Positions 26,917-35,459 of a stretch of 64,000 nt of DNA are shown here, in pieces. The position numbers and the translations under genes were made by a program. The stretch's first letter is position 1. Each line of letters begins with the position of its first letter. Origin of the DNA: Chitinophaga filiformis (lineage in GTDB: Bacteria > Bacteroidota > Bacteroidia > Chitinophagales > Chitinophagaceae); NCBI RefSeq assembly GCF_900102545.1, contig NZ_FNBN01000016.1, forward strand, positions 1 through 64,000. The letters are read 5' to 3'. Under the pieces are notes generated by a model, which worked only from the letters and a program-made list of their open reading frames with translations, was not told the DNA's origin and ran no database searches.

Positions 26917-27807
26917 TTATTTATCTTCCGGTATTTCCCAAAAATCGTAATAGTTAAACCATTGTTCAGGGTATTTCTTGACCATTCCCTCCAGTTCCTG
27001 AACAAAATCCTGAACGGCAGTTTCTACGCCCTGCCTGCGGCGGCCATGGTATTCCCTTGGCTGAGTTGCATATAAGTGATAATGGCTGCTGGTTTCCTTA
27101 AAAGCAAATACAAGCGATACGGGCACCCTGAATGTAGCTGCCAGCAGGAAAGGTCCTGCCGGGAAGCGTGCATCTGCACCCATAAAGGATGCGGTTACCG
27201 TTTTATTGCCTTCCAGGAACCTGTCTGCATGCATACACACCAGCTCCTGATTGCTCAGCGCTTCATTAATAGCGTAAATGTGCGACAAATCATCCTTAAT
27301 AACAATAATATTCACATTACGTTCACCCGTCACAGATGACAAATATTGCTTGATCCGCTCATGCTCGCCATCAAACATGACAATATTGATACGCGTTTCC
27401 AGGCGCTGGAACAGGTGTCCGGCCACTTCCCAGTTACCCAGGTGAGCACTGAGCATGATACCTCCTTTACCGGCAGCGGTAATTTCCCGCAGGTAATGCT
27501 CCCCCTCAAATTCGAAGGTGAACTTGTTCCTGACGCCGGACATTACGACGACCTTGTCGATCAGCACCTGACCGAATACATAATAATTCCGGTATACGCC
27601 GATCAATGACCGCCACCAGCCATATCCTACCCTGGTATGAAAATATTGAAAAATGGGGCGTGAAGAGCTGTAGGAGAACAGAAAATAATATGCGGCAACA
27701 AACCTTAGTAATACATAAGCAGGCAGTACGCCCCCATAACGCAATGTCCCGATAAAAATACTGTACCCCAGCTTATTTCCCTTGGATTTCCCCTCCCAGG
27801 AAGGCAT
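26917..27807 (-). CDS. LpxL/HtrB-like lauroyl acyltransferase family protein
   Basis: A 296-residue acyltransferase with an N-terminal membrane-associated segment and the HX4E motif in SAHLGNWEVAGH, typical of lipid A secondary acyltransferases. It also has HADRFLEGNKTVTASFMG. In the pigment operon it likely transfers the polyene acyl chain from carrier protein to a lipid or alcohol acceptor rather than making lipid A. It overlaps the acyl carrier protein stop by one base. Confidence 0.82.
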   Translation of the reverse strand: MPSWEGKSKGNKLGYSIFIGTLRYGGVLPAYVLLRFVAAYYFLFSYSSSRPIFQYFHTRVGYGWWRSLIGVYRNYYVFGQVLIDKVVVMSGVRNKFTFEFEGEHYLREITAAGKGGIMLSAHLGNWEVAGHLFQRLETRINIVMFDGEHERIKQYLSSVTGERNVNIIVIKDDLSHIYAINEALSNQELVCMHADRFLEGNKTVTASFMGADARFPAGPFLLAATFRVPVSLVFAFKETSSHYHLYATQPREYHGRRRQGVETAVQDFVQELEGMVKKYPEQWFNYYDFWEIPEDK

Positions 27808-28064
27808 TATACCAGTTCTTTTTGTTTGATACGATCAGCCACGTAGTCGTAAAAATTCTGGAAAGTGGCTATTCCCTGAAAATCTTCAGGATTTACCTTA
27901 AATCCGAAATTATTTTCAATTACTACTACCAGGTCAATGTAGTCCAGGCTATCCAGATCGAGGGTAGACTTCAGGTTGGCATCAGGCGTTATTTTGCTTC
28001 CATCCGCTTCAAATTCCTCTACCAGGAATGCATTCGTGATTTGTATGATTTCTTGTTTGTCCAT
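27807..28064 (-). CDS. acyl carrier protein (second of two)
   Basis: An 85-residue carrier with the phosphopantetheine site LDLDSLDYIDLVV. The sequence is quite different from the 86-residue carrier at 20897-21157, suggesting separate roles (for example starter loading and chain extension). It is the first gene after the only sizeable gap in the operon and has its own promoter candidate. Confidence 0.88.
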   Translation of the reverse strand: MDKQEIIQITNAFLVEEFEADGSKITPDANLKSTLDLDSLDYIDLVVVIENNFGFKVNPEDFQGIATFQNFYDYVADRIKQKELV

Positions 28065-28222
28065 ATCAGTGTAACTCTAGGATATAGGTTGAGCTATATA
28101 CGTGATTATCAGATTAAAATGTTCGCTTAGATTGGCTGTTAATCCGGGCCTATGTACCTTATAAATTTACCTCAAATGATAGTTTAGCTAATCAACCTTC
28201 CTTGCATCTGTTTTTAGTCCCT

Positions 28223-28253
28223 CAAAGGTATAAATATCCGGGCAGATATTAAA
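28223..28253 (-). promoter_or_regulatory. candidate internal promoter of the pigment operon
   Basis: On the minus strand TTTA (28253-28250) is followed after 19 bases by TACCTTTG (28230-28223), a perfect match to the Bacteroidota -7 element TAnnTTTG with a 3/4 match to the -33 TTTG. It lies in the 231-base gap before the second acyl carrier protein. It predicts a transcript leader of about 150 bases. Confidence 0.5.
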
Positions 28254-28295
28254 TATTGCCTCTTTTACGGCAATAAAGTGTTGACAGTTAACTAT

Positions 28296-29519
28296 TTACT
28301 TTGTCCATTTTCTGACTATCAGGGAAGAATTGGTTCCCCCAAAGCCAAAGGAATTAGACAAAAATATATTAAAATCTTTACTAATGGTAGTGTTATTGAT
28401 ATTTAATCTGGCGGCAGCTCCGTCGGGGTTCTCCAGGTTAATATTCGGCGCAATAAAACCGTTCTGCATCATCAGCATGGAATAAACAATTTCGCTTGCT
28501 CCTGCCATCCAGCATTCATGCCCTGTCATTGACTTGGTAGAGCTGACATATGGTCTTGATCCGCCAAATACCTGGTCGATGGCTGCTGCTTCACTCGCAT
28601 CTCCTGCCGGTGTACTGGTGGCGTGCGCATTGATATACTCAATATCTTTCGGCTGTAGTCCTGCATCCTGCAAAGCGATCTGCAGGGAACGCACGGGTCC
28701 GTCTATTGTCGGATTAGAAATATGTGCGCCATTGGAAGAGAATCCATAACCGATCACTTCTCCCAGGATGTTTGCTCCCCTGCGCTGTGCCGATTCCAGG
28801 CTTTCCAGGATCACGGTAGCTGCACCACCGCTGGGAACCAGGCCATCACGGTCACGGTCAAACGGGCGACTGGCTTTCTCAGGGTCATTTTCTCTTACAG
28901 AGAATGCTGCGATGGCATCGAAGTTACCCATGGAGTAGATATTGATCTCCTGGGCACCGCCACATACCACACAATCCTGCATACCATTGCGGATGAACAT
29001 ATATCCCAGGCCAATGGCATGAGAACCGCTCGCACAGGCTGCACTCACGCTGAAGTTAATTCCCCTCAGCTTGAAGATAGTGGCGAGGTTCATATTCACG
29101 GTAGAGTTCATGGTCTGGAATACAGAACCGGAACCTACCAGCATGGTATCCTTTTTTTCCCGCATAATGTCCGTTGCTTCTATCACAGGCTTGGAAGAGC
29201 TGTCGTTACCGAACAACAATCCTACTTCCGTCTTTTCGATATAATCCGGATCTATTTTTGCCTGCTCCAGTGCCTCACGGGTGCTCATAAAAGCAAATTC
29301 CGCCTGCTCCGGCATCATCATGCGGGCACGGCGGTCAAGCACTCCTTTCAGGTCGGGACGATCTACATACCCGGTCAAACCGGAACGGTATCCGAAAGCC
29401 TTCCTGGCCGGGTCCAGAATAATACCCGACTTTCCTTTATATAAAGAATCACGTACCTCCTCCAGGTTCTTACCTATACAGGAATAAACTCCCAATCCTG
29501 TGATCACCACTCTGTTCAT
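28296..29519 (-). CDS. beta-ketoacyl-ACP synthase (FabF type)
   Basis: 407 residues from the ATG at 29519 (MNRVVITGLG); the longer reading uses a TTG three codons upstream and is less likely. The Cys-His-His set is present: SAACASGSHAIG, NAHATSTPAGDASE and SMTGHECWMAGASE. The HAT in place of HGT and HECWMAG in place of HTLGA mark a divergent clade. It is the third active ketosynthase of the operon and lies 67 bases behind the ketoreductase. Confidence 0.86.
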   Translation of the reverse strand: MNRVVITGLGVYSCIGKNLEEVRDSLYKGKSGIILDPARKAFGYRSGLTGYVDRPDLKGVLDRRARMMMPEQAEFAFMSTREALEQAKIDPDYIEKTEVGLLFGNDSSSKPVIEATDIMREKKDTMLVGSGSVFQTMNSTVNMNLATIFKLRGINFSVSAACASGSHAIGLGYMFIRNGMQDCVVCGGAQEINIYSMGNFDAIAAFSVRENDPEKASRPFDRDRDGLVPSGGAATVILESLESAQRRGANILGEVIGYGFSSNGAHISNPTIDGPVRSLQIALQDAGLQPKDIEYINAHATSTPAGDASEAAAIDQVFGGSRPYVSSTKSMTGHECWMAGASEIVYSMLMMQNGFIAPNINLENPDGAAARLNINNTTISKDFNIFLSNSFGFGGTNSSLIVRKWTK

Positions 29520-29586
29520 ATAAATCAATTTGGCCCCGGAATGTAAGATCAGCTTATCGACGCTGGCCCTTCATTCCTGGTTATCA

Positions 29587-30315
29587 TCATGTGTATAATC
29601 CTCCGTTAATCGACAACACCTCTCCTGTGATGTAAGAGGATGCTGAAGATGCAAAAAATGCGACAGCTTCTGCTACTTCTTCAGGTGTACCAAAACGGTT
29701 CATAGGTACCTGCGCAGCCAGTTCTTTCTCGTTTAGCTCAGCCGTCATATCCGTTTTAATAAAGCCGGGAGCTACCGCGTTAACAGTTACCCCACGTTTG
29801 GCTACTTCCTGCGCCAGCGCTTTTGTGGCGCCAATTACCCCTGCCTTGGCAGCAGAGTAATTTGTCTGGCCCGGAAGGCCTTTAATACCGGATAGGGATA
29901 CAATATTGATGATGCGTCCGTAACGTTTCATCAGCATATTGTTCAACACCTGTTTGGTAACGTTGAAAAAACCATCCAGGCTGATATTCAGCACATTCTT
30001 CCATTGGTCGCTGTTCATCCAGAACAACAGGTTATCTTCACGGATACCGGCGTTATTCACCAATACCTGGATCTGTTTCTCCTTATTATTCTCTACCCAG
30101 CTGCCTAATACAGCCTGTACTTCCTCATTATTGCCTACATTAAACTGCAGCAGTTCCCCATCACTTCCCTTAGCTCTTACCGCTTCCAGTGTTTCATTGG
30201 CTGCGGCTTCGTTGCCTTTATAATTGATAATTACATAGTACCCCAACTCGGCCATCTTCACGCATATTGCCCTACCTATACCCCTGGAGCCACCTGTTAT
30301 TAAAGCACATTTCAT
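29587..30315 (-). CDS. 3-oxoacyl-ACP reductase (FabG, SDR family)
   Basis: A 242-residue short-chain dehydrogenase with the cofactor loop GGSRGIGRA (8-16), NNAGIREDN, the catalytic Ser in IVSLSGIKG and the YSAAKAG Tyr-Lys pair. It reduces 3-oxoacyl-ACP with NADPH in the polyene elongation cycle. It lies 19 bases behind the ammonia-lyase gene. Confidence 0.88.
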   Translation of the reverse strand: MKCALITGGSRGIGRAICVKMAELGYYVIINYKGNEAAANETLEAVRAKGSDGELLQFNVGNNEEVQAVLGSWVENNKEKQIQVLVNNAGIREDNLLFWMNSDQWKNVLNISLDGFFNVTKQVLNNMLMKRYGRIINIVSLSGIKGLPGQTNYSAAKAGVIGATKALAQEVAKRGVTVNAVAPGFIKTDMTAELNEKELAAQVPMNRFGTPEEVAEAVAFFASSASSYITGEVLSINGGLYT

Positions 30316-30334
30316 CCGTTATTTGTTTTAGAGG

Positions 30335-31873
30335 TTACCATGCTATTTCAGGATCATGCTGTAACAGGTATTCCTTGATCTTTTTAGCGTCTTTATACTT
30401 AGGACTGTCTTCAATAAATTTAGGAAAAATTGCCCTTACTTCACTGTATATGCGGTGTGAGAAGGATGACAGTTTCGCGTGACAGTTCAGGTAATCAACC
30501 GCCTGTAACATCGTCATTACCTGGATCGCCAGTACCTCGTATGTATTTTCGATAACACGGTTGGTCATCAATGCTGCATTACATCCCATGCTTACAATAT
30601 CCTGGTTGTCGTTATTGTTGGGAATGCTATGCACATACATCGGGAAGGACAAAGTCTGGTTCTCTGCCACTGTAGATGTAGCGGTAAACTGGATACCCTG
30701 CATACCGAAGTTCAGCCCCAGTTTACCCAGGTTCATGAACGGCGGGAACTTATGGTTCAGCTTTTCGTTCATCAGGTAGTTCAATTGTCTTTCAGACAAC
30801 ATAGACAACTTGGTGATCGCGATCTTCACCTTATCCATTTCCAGGGAGATATAGTCTCCATGGAAGTTACCACCGTGGAACACATTCTCCTGGTGATGAT
30901 CCACTACCGGGTTGTCGCTCACGGAATTCAGTTCCTGTACAACGATCTTCTCAGCTGCTGCCAGTGTATCGTAAATAGGTCCTAATACCTGTGGCACACA
31001 ACGCAGGGAGTAATACTCCTGTACTTTATCCTTAAAGATCTCTTCTTCCAGTTCTTTATAGAAATGGTCAGGACGGTGCCTGATCATCTTACTATCTTTC
31101 AGGATGTCGCGCATGGCAGCCGCTACCTTATTCTGTCCCTCATGAAGCTTCACAGCATTCAGTTCTTTGGAAAGGTGGTCATCAAACGCCTCTACTACTT
31201 CGTTGATCATGGCCGACAGGATGCAGCTCCAACCCAGCAGTTTCTTGGCTTCGATGATATTCACCAGACCGATACCGGTCATAGCTGAAGTACCATTGAT
31301 CACAGCCAGTCCTTCACGAATATGTACTCCCATAGGTTTGATACCTAGCTGGGCATATACTTCTGCTGTAGGACGCAATGCACCTTCGTACACTACTTCT
31401 CCCTCACCGATCAGTACCAGCGCCAGATGGGCCAGCTGTACGAGGTCGCCGCTGGCGCCTACGCCACCGTGCTCATATATGCAAGGATAAACGTTCTTAT
31501 TGATCAGGTCCCGGAGCAGGATCACCACTTCAGGGTGTACACCGGAATGCGCCTGCATGAAGCTGCTGAGGCGTGCTATCATGAGGCCTTTTGTTAACAG
31601 GGGCGGCATATACTTGCCGGCTCCTGAGCTATGGCTGCGGATAAGATTGTACTGTAACTGATGGGTATCGCTCTCGCTGATACGATATTGCGCCATCGGG
31701 CCGAAACCAGTGTTGATACCATAGATGAGCTTCTTGGCGGCAAATTGCTTTAAAAACTCAAAGTTGTGCGTTACCTGCTGCAAAGCCGTTTCATCCAAAC
31801 TCAACTCCTCCCCGTTAAATAACACGCGGTACACTTCGTCCAGTGAAAGCACCTTACTCCCTAAAACAACCAT
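30335..31873 (-). CDS. tyrosine ammonia-lyase (aromatic amino acid lyase, MIO type)
   Basis: A 512-residue lyase with the MIO-forming ASG triad at 140-142 (HGGVGASGDLVQLAH), catalytic Tyr51 in YGINTGFGPMAQYRI, and RSHSSG (79-84) in the selectivity loop. NGTSAMTGIG and HSIPNNNDNQDIVSMG are also present. From memory it closely resembles the tyrosine ammonia-lyase of Flavobacterium johnsoniae over its length, including the SH rather than HL selectivity pair. It would turn tyrosine into 4-coumarate, the starter of flexirubin-type pigments. It is the first gene of the operon and has a strong promoter candidate. Histidine ammonia-lyase is the alternative, but no other hut gene is present. Confidence 0.88.
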   Translation of the reverse strand: MVVLGSKVLSLDEVYRVLFNGEELSLDETALQQVTHNFEFLKQFAAKKLIYGINTGFGPMAQYRISESDTHQLQYNLIRSHSSGAGKYMPPLLTKGLMIARLSSFMQAHSGVHPEVVILLRDLINKNVYPCIYEHGGVGASGDLVQLAHLALVLIGEGEVVYEGALRPTAEVYAQLGIKPMGVHIREGLAVINGTSAMTGIGLVNIIEAKKLLGWSCILSAMINEVVEAFDDHLSKELNAVKLHEGQNKVAAAMRDILKDSKMIRHRPDHFYKELEEEIFKDKVQEYYSLRCVPQVLGPIYDTLAAAEKIVVQELNSVSDNPVVDHHQENVFHGGNFHGDYISLEMDKVKIAITKLSMLSERQLNYLMNEKLNHKFPPFMNLGKLGLNFGMQGIQFTATSTVAENQTLSFPMYVHSIPNNNDNQDIVSMGCNAALMTNRVIENTYEVLAIQVMTMLQAVDYLNCHAKLSSFSHRIYSEVRAIFPKFIEDSPKYKDAKKIKEYLLQHDPEIAW

Positions 31874-31911
31874 TATTTAAATTAAATTATTTGATTATGT
31901 AAAAAAGTGCT

Positions 31912-31944
31912 CAAAATTAGCAAAAAACAATTACGAATCACAAA
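31912..31944 (-). promoter_or_regulatory. promoter of the pigment operon
   Basis: On the minus strand TTTG (31944-31941) is separated by 21 bases from TAATTTTG (31919-31912), matching TTTG-N19..21-TAnnTTTG. Transcription would begin near 31905, giving a leader of about 30 bases before the ammonia-lyase ATG. The -33 box lies inside one arm of the hairpin at 31931-32005. Confidence 0.65.
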
Positions 31945-32005
31945 TGGAGAACTACGCAATTTATCGGTATGATAGTCATACGTATCTGCCATTTACAATT
32001 CGTAA
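31931..32005 (-). terminator. long hairpin, probable terminator of the envelope operon
   Basis: TTACGAATCACAAATGG (31931-31947) pairs with CCATTTACAATTCGTAA (31989-32005) at 14 of 17 positions. The loop contains a second perfect palindrome, GTATGA-TAG-TCATAC (31967-31981). On the minus strand the stem is followed by GTTTTTTGC (below 31931), so it can end transcripts arriving from the CNNM gene that stops at 32034. A repeated intergenic element is the alternative. Confidence 0.55.
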
Positions 32006-32033
32006 TCAGACCAGTCCGTCCCCTTAAGTCATA

Positions 32034-33335
32034 TCAGCCTTCTTCTACGGCATCTGCAGGCGCTTCCACCAACACTTTATCTATACGGTGAGCGTCCATA
32101 TCCACGATTTCAAAGGTGAAGCCCCTCCACTCAAATTTTTCCCCGATCTTGGGGATATGTTCCTGGTGGTGCAGGATAAACCCTGCCATTGTATCAAATT
32201 CCTGTTCAAATTCCGCCATCCAGTCTTCCTTGTCAAATCTGGCGAGGAAATCATAGAAAGGGATCTGCCCATCTACCAGGTAGGAACCATCATCCCGGCG
32301 CACAATTTCATAGTCATCGTCCTGACCGGTTTCCGGCATGTCTCCTACAATGGCTTCCAGTATATCATTCAGGGTGATCATTCCCAGGAAAGTACCATAT
32401 TCATCTACTATAAATGCAGCGTGGCTTTGTGTTTCCTTGAATTTTTCCAGTACCTGGTAAGCGGAGTTATTTTCTGGTACGAACAGCGGCTTTTTCATGA
32501 TACGGGCCAGGTCATGACCTGTATCGGCTGCTGCGGTATAAAGGTCCTTAATGGTGATAATACCCTGGATGTTGTCAATCACGTCATCACATACCGGGTA
32601 TACCGAGTGCGGGCTGTCCAGGATCTTACTGCGGATAACCGCTTTCGGATCATGAATGTCCAGGTATACGATATCTGTGCGGTGTGTCATGAGGGAGGTA
32701 ATGTTACGGTCTCCCAGGTGAAACACCCTTTCAATAATCTCCTGCTCGGTCTCCTCTATTGCACCTGTGGTAGTACCTTCGCTGATCAGCGCCTTAATCT
32801 CTTCTTCCGTGACATTGTTATCAGCAGATGGTTTCAGGTTGAAAATATTCATCACCATATTGGTGAAGATAGTCAGCAGCCAGATGAACGGATAGGTGAT
32901 CATCGACACCCATGTCATCGGAGCTGCCGTTTGCCTGGCGATAGCTTCGGGGCGGAGGATACCCAGGCGTTTAGGCACCAGCTCGCCTATTACCAGCGTA
33001 AAATAAGTGACCACTACCACAATAACGGTAATGGCAATACCCTCGCTATAAGGACTTAATTGTGGATAACCGGAAATGTATTCAACCAGGCGTGGTTTGA
33101 GGCTGATACCTGATAATATACCTATTAAGATACTGATAAGTGTGATGCCTACCTGGACAGTGGAAATAAACCTGTCCGGATTGCTGGCCAGTTTCAGCGC
33201 AGCTTTTGCCTTTTCATCCCCTTTATTGGCCAGATATTCCAGCCTTGCTTTACGTGCATATTCCATGGCGACCTCAGACATTGAGAATAAGCCATTTAGT
33301 AAAATAAGGATGAGGATAATGACGACGACTTCCAT
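32034..33335 (-). CDS. CNNM/CorC-type transporter (hemolysin family)
   Basis: A 433-residue membrane protein. A DUF21/CNNM membrane domain (about 1-200) has several hydrophobic segments. A CBS pair (about 215-335, HRTDIVYLDIHDP ... HAAFIVDEYGTFLGMITLNDILE) follows, then a CorC/HlyC C-terminal domain. The family exports or regulates magnesium or other divalent ions. It is the last gene of a minus-strand operon, 24 bases behind the ZIP gene. Confidence 0.86.
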   Translation of the reverse strand: MEVVVIILILILLNGLFSMSEVAMEYARKARLEYLANKGDEKAKAALKLASNPDRFISTVQVGITLISILIGILSGISLKPRLVEYISGYPQLSPYSEGIAITVIVVVVTYFTLVIGELVPKRLGILRPEAIARQTAAPMTWVSMITYPFIWLLTIFTNMVMNIFNLKPSADNNVTEEEIKALISEGTTTGAIEETEQEIIERVFHLGDRNITSLMTHRTDIVYLDIHDPKAVIRSKILDSPHSVYPVCDDVIDNIQGIITIKDLYTAAADTGHDLARIMKKPLFVPENNSAYQVLEKFKETQSHAAFIVDEYGTFLGMITLNDILEAIVGDMPETGQDDDYEIVRRDDGSYLVDGQIPFYDFLARFDKEDWMAEFEQEFDTMAGFILHHQEHIPKIGEKFEWRGFTFEIVDMDAHRIDKVLVEAPADAVEEG

Positions 33336-33359
33336 GTTTAAAAGGCTAAAAATAAAGAA

Positions 33360-34091
33360 TTATTCAAATATTAAGGTAAGAAATGCTAAAAGCAGCCCTG
33401 CCGCTATGGCGATCACTTTACGATAGCTCAATTCATGGTGTTTGGTACCGCTTTCGTAAAAAATGGTGGTAGAAATATGCAAAAATGCTCCTATCACCAG
33501 GGCCACGATGTAAGCGGTAATATTGGAAATATAGGTAGAATGCTGCCCCAGTACAGATGCCAGCAGCGCTGCAACAGGCGTTACCAGCGAAAAAATGATC
33601 AGGATGCGCCATAGCTTTGCTCCACGTTGATGGGCATGCATCATGACGGTGATCAGGGTAAACGCCTCCGGCAGCTTATGGGCAGCTACACCTATCACCA
33701 GGGAAGCCAGGGCCGCGGGATCCTTAAACTGGAAACCCAGTGGAATACCTTCCATAAAAGCATGGATCGACAATCCCAGCAACAGGGGAAAGATCTGTAC
33801 ATGATGGTGGCCATCTGTCGGAACATGGGTATGACCATGCTCTGTTCCGTGCGACAATGCCTGCAGGGCTACCTGCAGAAAAAAACCCAGTACGATATAG
33901 ATGCCGGCCTGATGCCCCAGTTCATGATACACTTCAGGCAAGAGGTGCATGATAGTGACGCCAAACAGGCAGGCGCCGGTAAATGCCAGCATGTAAATCG
34001 GGAAGTTGGGGGTTACCCTCCTTACCATCATGGGAATTAAACCGCCGCCTAAGGTGGCCAGTAAAATAATTAAAAGAAAGATCCAGTTCAT
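33360..34091 (-). CDS. ZIP family metal transporter
   Basis: A 243-residue protein with about eight membrane segments and the ZIP metal-site helices HAFMEGIPLG and AAHKLPEAFTL. A His-rich loop (HGTEHGHTHVPTDGHHH) lies between helices. ZIP proteins import zinc, iron or manganese into the cytoplasm. It overlaps the PAP2 gene by four bases and precedes the CNNM gene, so two divalent-metal transporters are co-expressed. Confidence 0.86.
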   Translation of the reverse strand: MNWIFLLIILLATLGGGLIPMMVRRVTPNFPIYMLAFTGACLFGVTIMHLLPEVYHELGHQAGIYIVLGFFLQVALQALSHGTEHGHTHVPTDGHHHVQIFPLLLGLSIHAFMEGIPLGFQFKDPAALASLVIGVAAHKLPEAFTLITVMMHAHQRGAKLWRILIIFSLVTPVAALLASVLGQHSTYISNITAYIVALVIGAFLHISTTIFYESGTKHHELSYRKVIAIAAGLLLAFLTLIFE

Positions 34092-34666
34092 GTTGTTAAT
34101 TCAGGTTCCAGTCTGATACGCCGCTGAAAGAATCCGGCACTCAGGGTGCCTATGATGATACCCAGTACACCGCCTCCGATCACATCCAGCGGGTAGTGAA
34201 CACCGACATATACCTGTGCATAACAGATCAGCAGCGCCCAGACAAAAAACAGAGAGGCATATAATTTTGAAATATGCCTGAAAGTGAGGAAACAAAAAGT
34301 GCCCAGTGCAAAATGATTGGTTGCATGGGAAGAGGTAAAGCTCCCACTGCCCGGGCAATATACTACCAATACCCTCACAAAATGCTGCATCAGCGGGTCC
34401 CGGCATGGCCTTATCCGCCCTACAGCCTCTTTGATATATAAGCTGGACTGGTCAGCCAGTCCAAAAGTAACAAGGAAAAAGACGATCCACCAGAAACCTC
34501 TCCAACCATAGTTGATCGTCACAAACAACAGCAGGAAAAGGTACAACGGCGCCCATATATATGGCTCCCTTAACCAGGGTATGATAGCATCCAGCACGGA
34601 ATTCCGCCACACATTATTGATATAGAAAAAGAGTTTGTAATCCAGTCTAAGCAATCTTTCCAGCAT
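34088..34666 (-). CDS. PAP2 family membrane phosphatase
   Basis: A 192-residue integral membrane phosphatase with the three PAP2 motifs: KEAVGRIRPC (KX6RP), FTSSHATNH (motif 2 His) and VYVGVHYPLDVIGG (motif 3 His and Asp). It dephosphorylates lipid phosphates such as phosphatidate or undecaprenyl diphosphate. Its placement behind an LtaS-like enzyme supports a lipid-headgroup recycling role. Confidence 0.85.
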   Translation of the reverse strand: MLERLLRLDYKLFFYINNVWRNSVLDAIIPWLREPYIWAPLYLFLLLFVTINYGWRGFWWIVFFLVTFGLADQSSLYIKEAVGRIRPCRDPLMQHFVRVLVVYCPGSGSFTSSHATNHFALGTFCFLTFRHISKLYASLFFVWALLICYAQVYVGVHYPLDVIGGGVLGIIIGTLSAGFFQRRIRLEPELTT

Positions 34667-34668
34667 GG

Positions 34669-35436
34669 CTAATGTTTTGTCGCAACGATGATCAGTCTTG
34701 GCGAATGCTGTTCATCGTAACTATTGAAATGATAGTCTCCAAATATATCTGTTATTTGTAAACCCTGGTGGGCGAACATTTCCTCAAAATCATGGAGGCT
34801 AAAGGCGCTTACATTCTCGGTAAATGTGGTCCGGTATAAGCGGGAACGGTCCAGGATGTTGATCTGCTTCTGGAATTTTCCATCATTCACCTCACGGGCA
34901 ATATCGAACACCACCTCTCCTTTCTCTTTCACCTCAAAGGGCACCAGGTTCGACTTCACATAAGGACTGTTCAGGTAGTCCAGCACCAGGCATCCTCCCG
35001 GTTTCAGGGCATTCCGCATAGTACGCAGGGCATTCTCGTTCTCCCTTTCCGTATCAAAATAACCAAAGCTGGTAAAAAAGTTAAATACAAAATCAAAATA
35101 GTTCACTCTGAAGGGCAGGCGCATATCATGCTGGTAAAAGCTGAGATGGTCATTTTCCAGCTTTTTCGCAATGTTGATGCTGCGGATAGAAAGGTCGATA
35201 CCCGTGACAGTATACCCCTTTGATGCCAGGTAACTGGAATGACGACCGGTACCACAGGCTACGTCCAGCATGGTGGCATTAGCAGTCGGATGCAGATAGT
35301 TTAACAGCTTGTCTATAAAAGTTGCTGCTTCTGCATTATCCCTGTTATTGTACAACAGGTGATAATAAGGAGAATTGAACCAATCTTTAAACCATTGTTT
35401 TTGAATTTCCACTGCTAATTCATTAAAAACTTCCAT
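34669..35436 (-). CDS. class I SAM-dependent methyltransferase
   Basis: A 255-residue methyltransferase with SAM motif MLDVACGTGRHSSYLASKGYTVTGIDLS and the post-motif FNFFTSFGYFDTERENENAL. The substrate is not evident. It is packed between the LtaS-like gene (23 bases) and PAP2 (two bases), so the substrate may be a lipid or envelope component. Confidence 0.8.
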   Translation of the reverse strand: MEVFNELAVEIQKQWFKDWFNSPYYHLLYNNRDNAEAATFIDKLLNYLHPTANATMLDVACGTGRHSSYLASKGYTVTGIDLSIRSINIAKKLENDHLSFYQHDMRLPFRVNYFDFVFNFFTSFGYFDTERENENALRTMRNALKPGGCLVLDYLNSPYVKSNLVPFEVKEKGEVVFDIAREVNDGKFQKQINILDRSRLYRTTFTENVSAFSLHDFEEMFAHQGLQITDIFGDYHFNSYDEQHSPRLIIVATKH

Positions 35437-35459
35437 GATCAGATGAACGCCCCAAAGCT

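Noticed and set aside
32088..33059. 323-codon plus-strand ORF
   Set aside because: Antisense to the CNNM/CorC gene; no motif.
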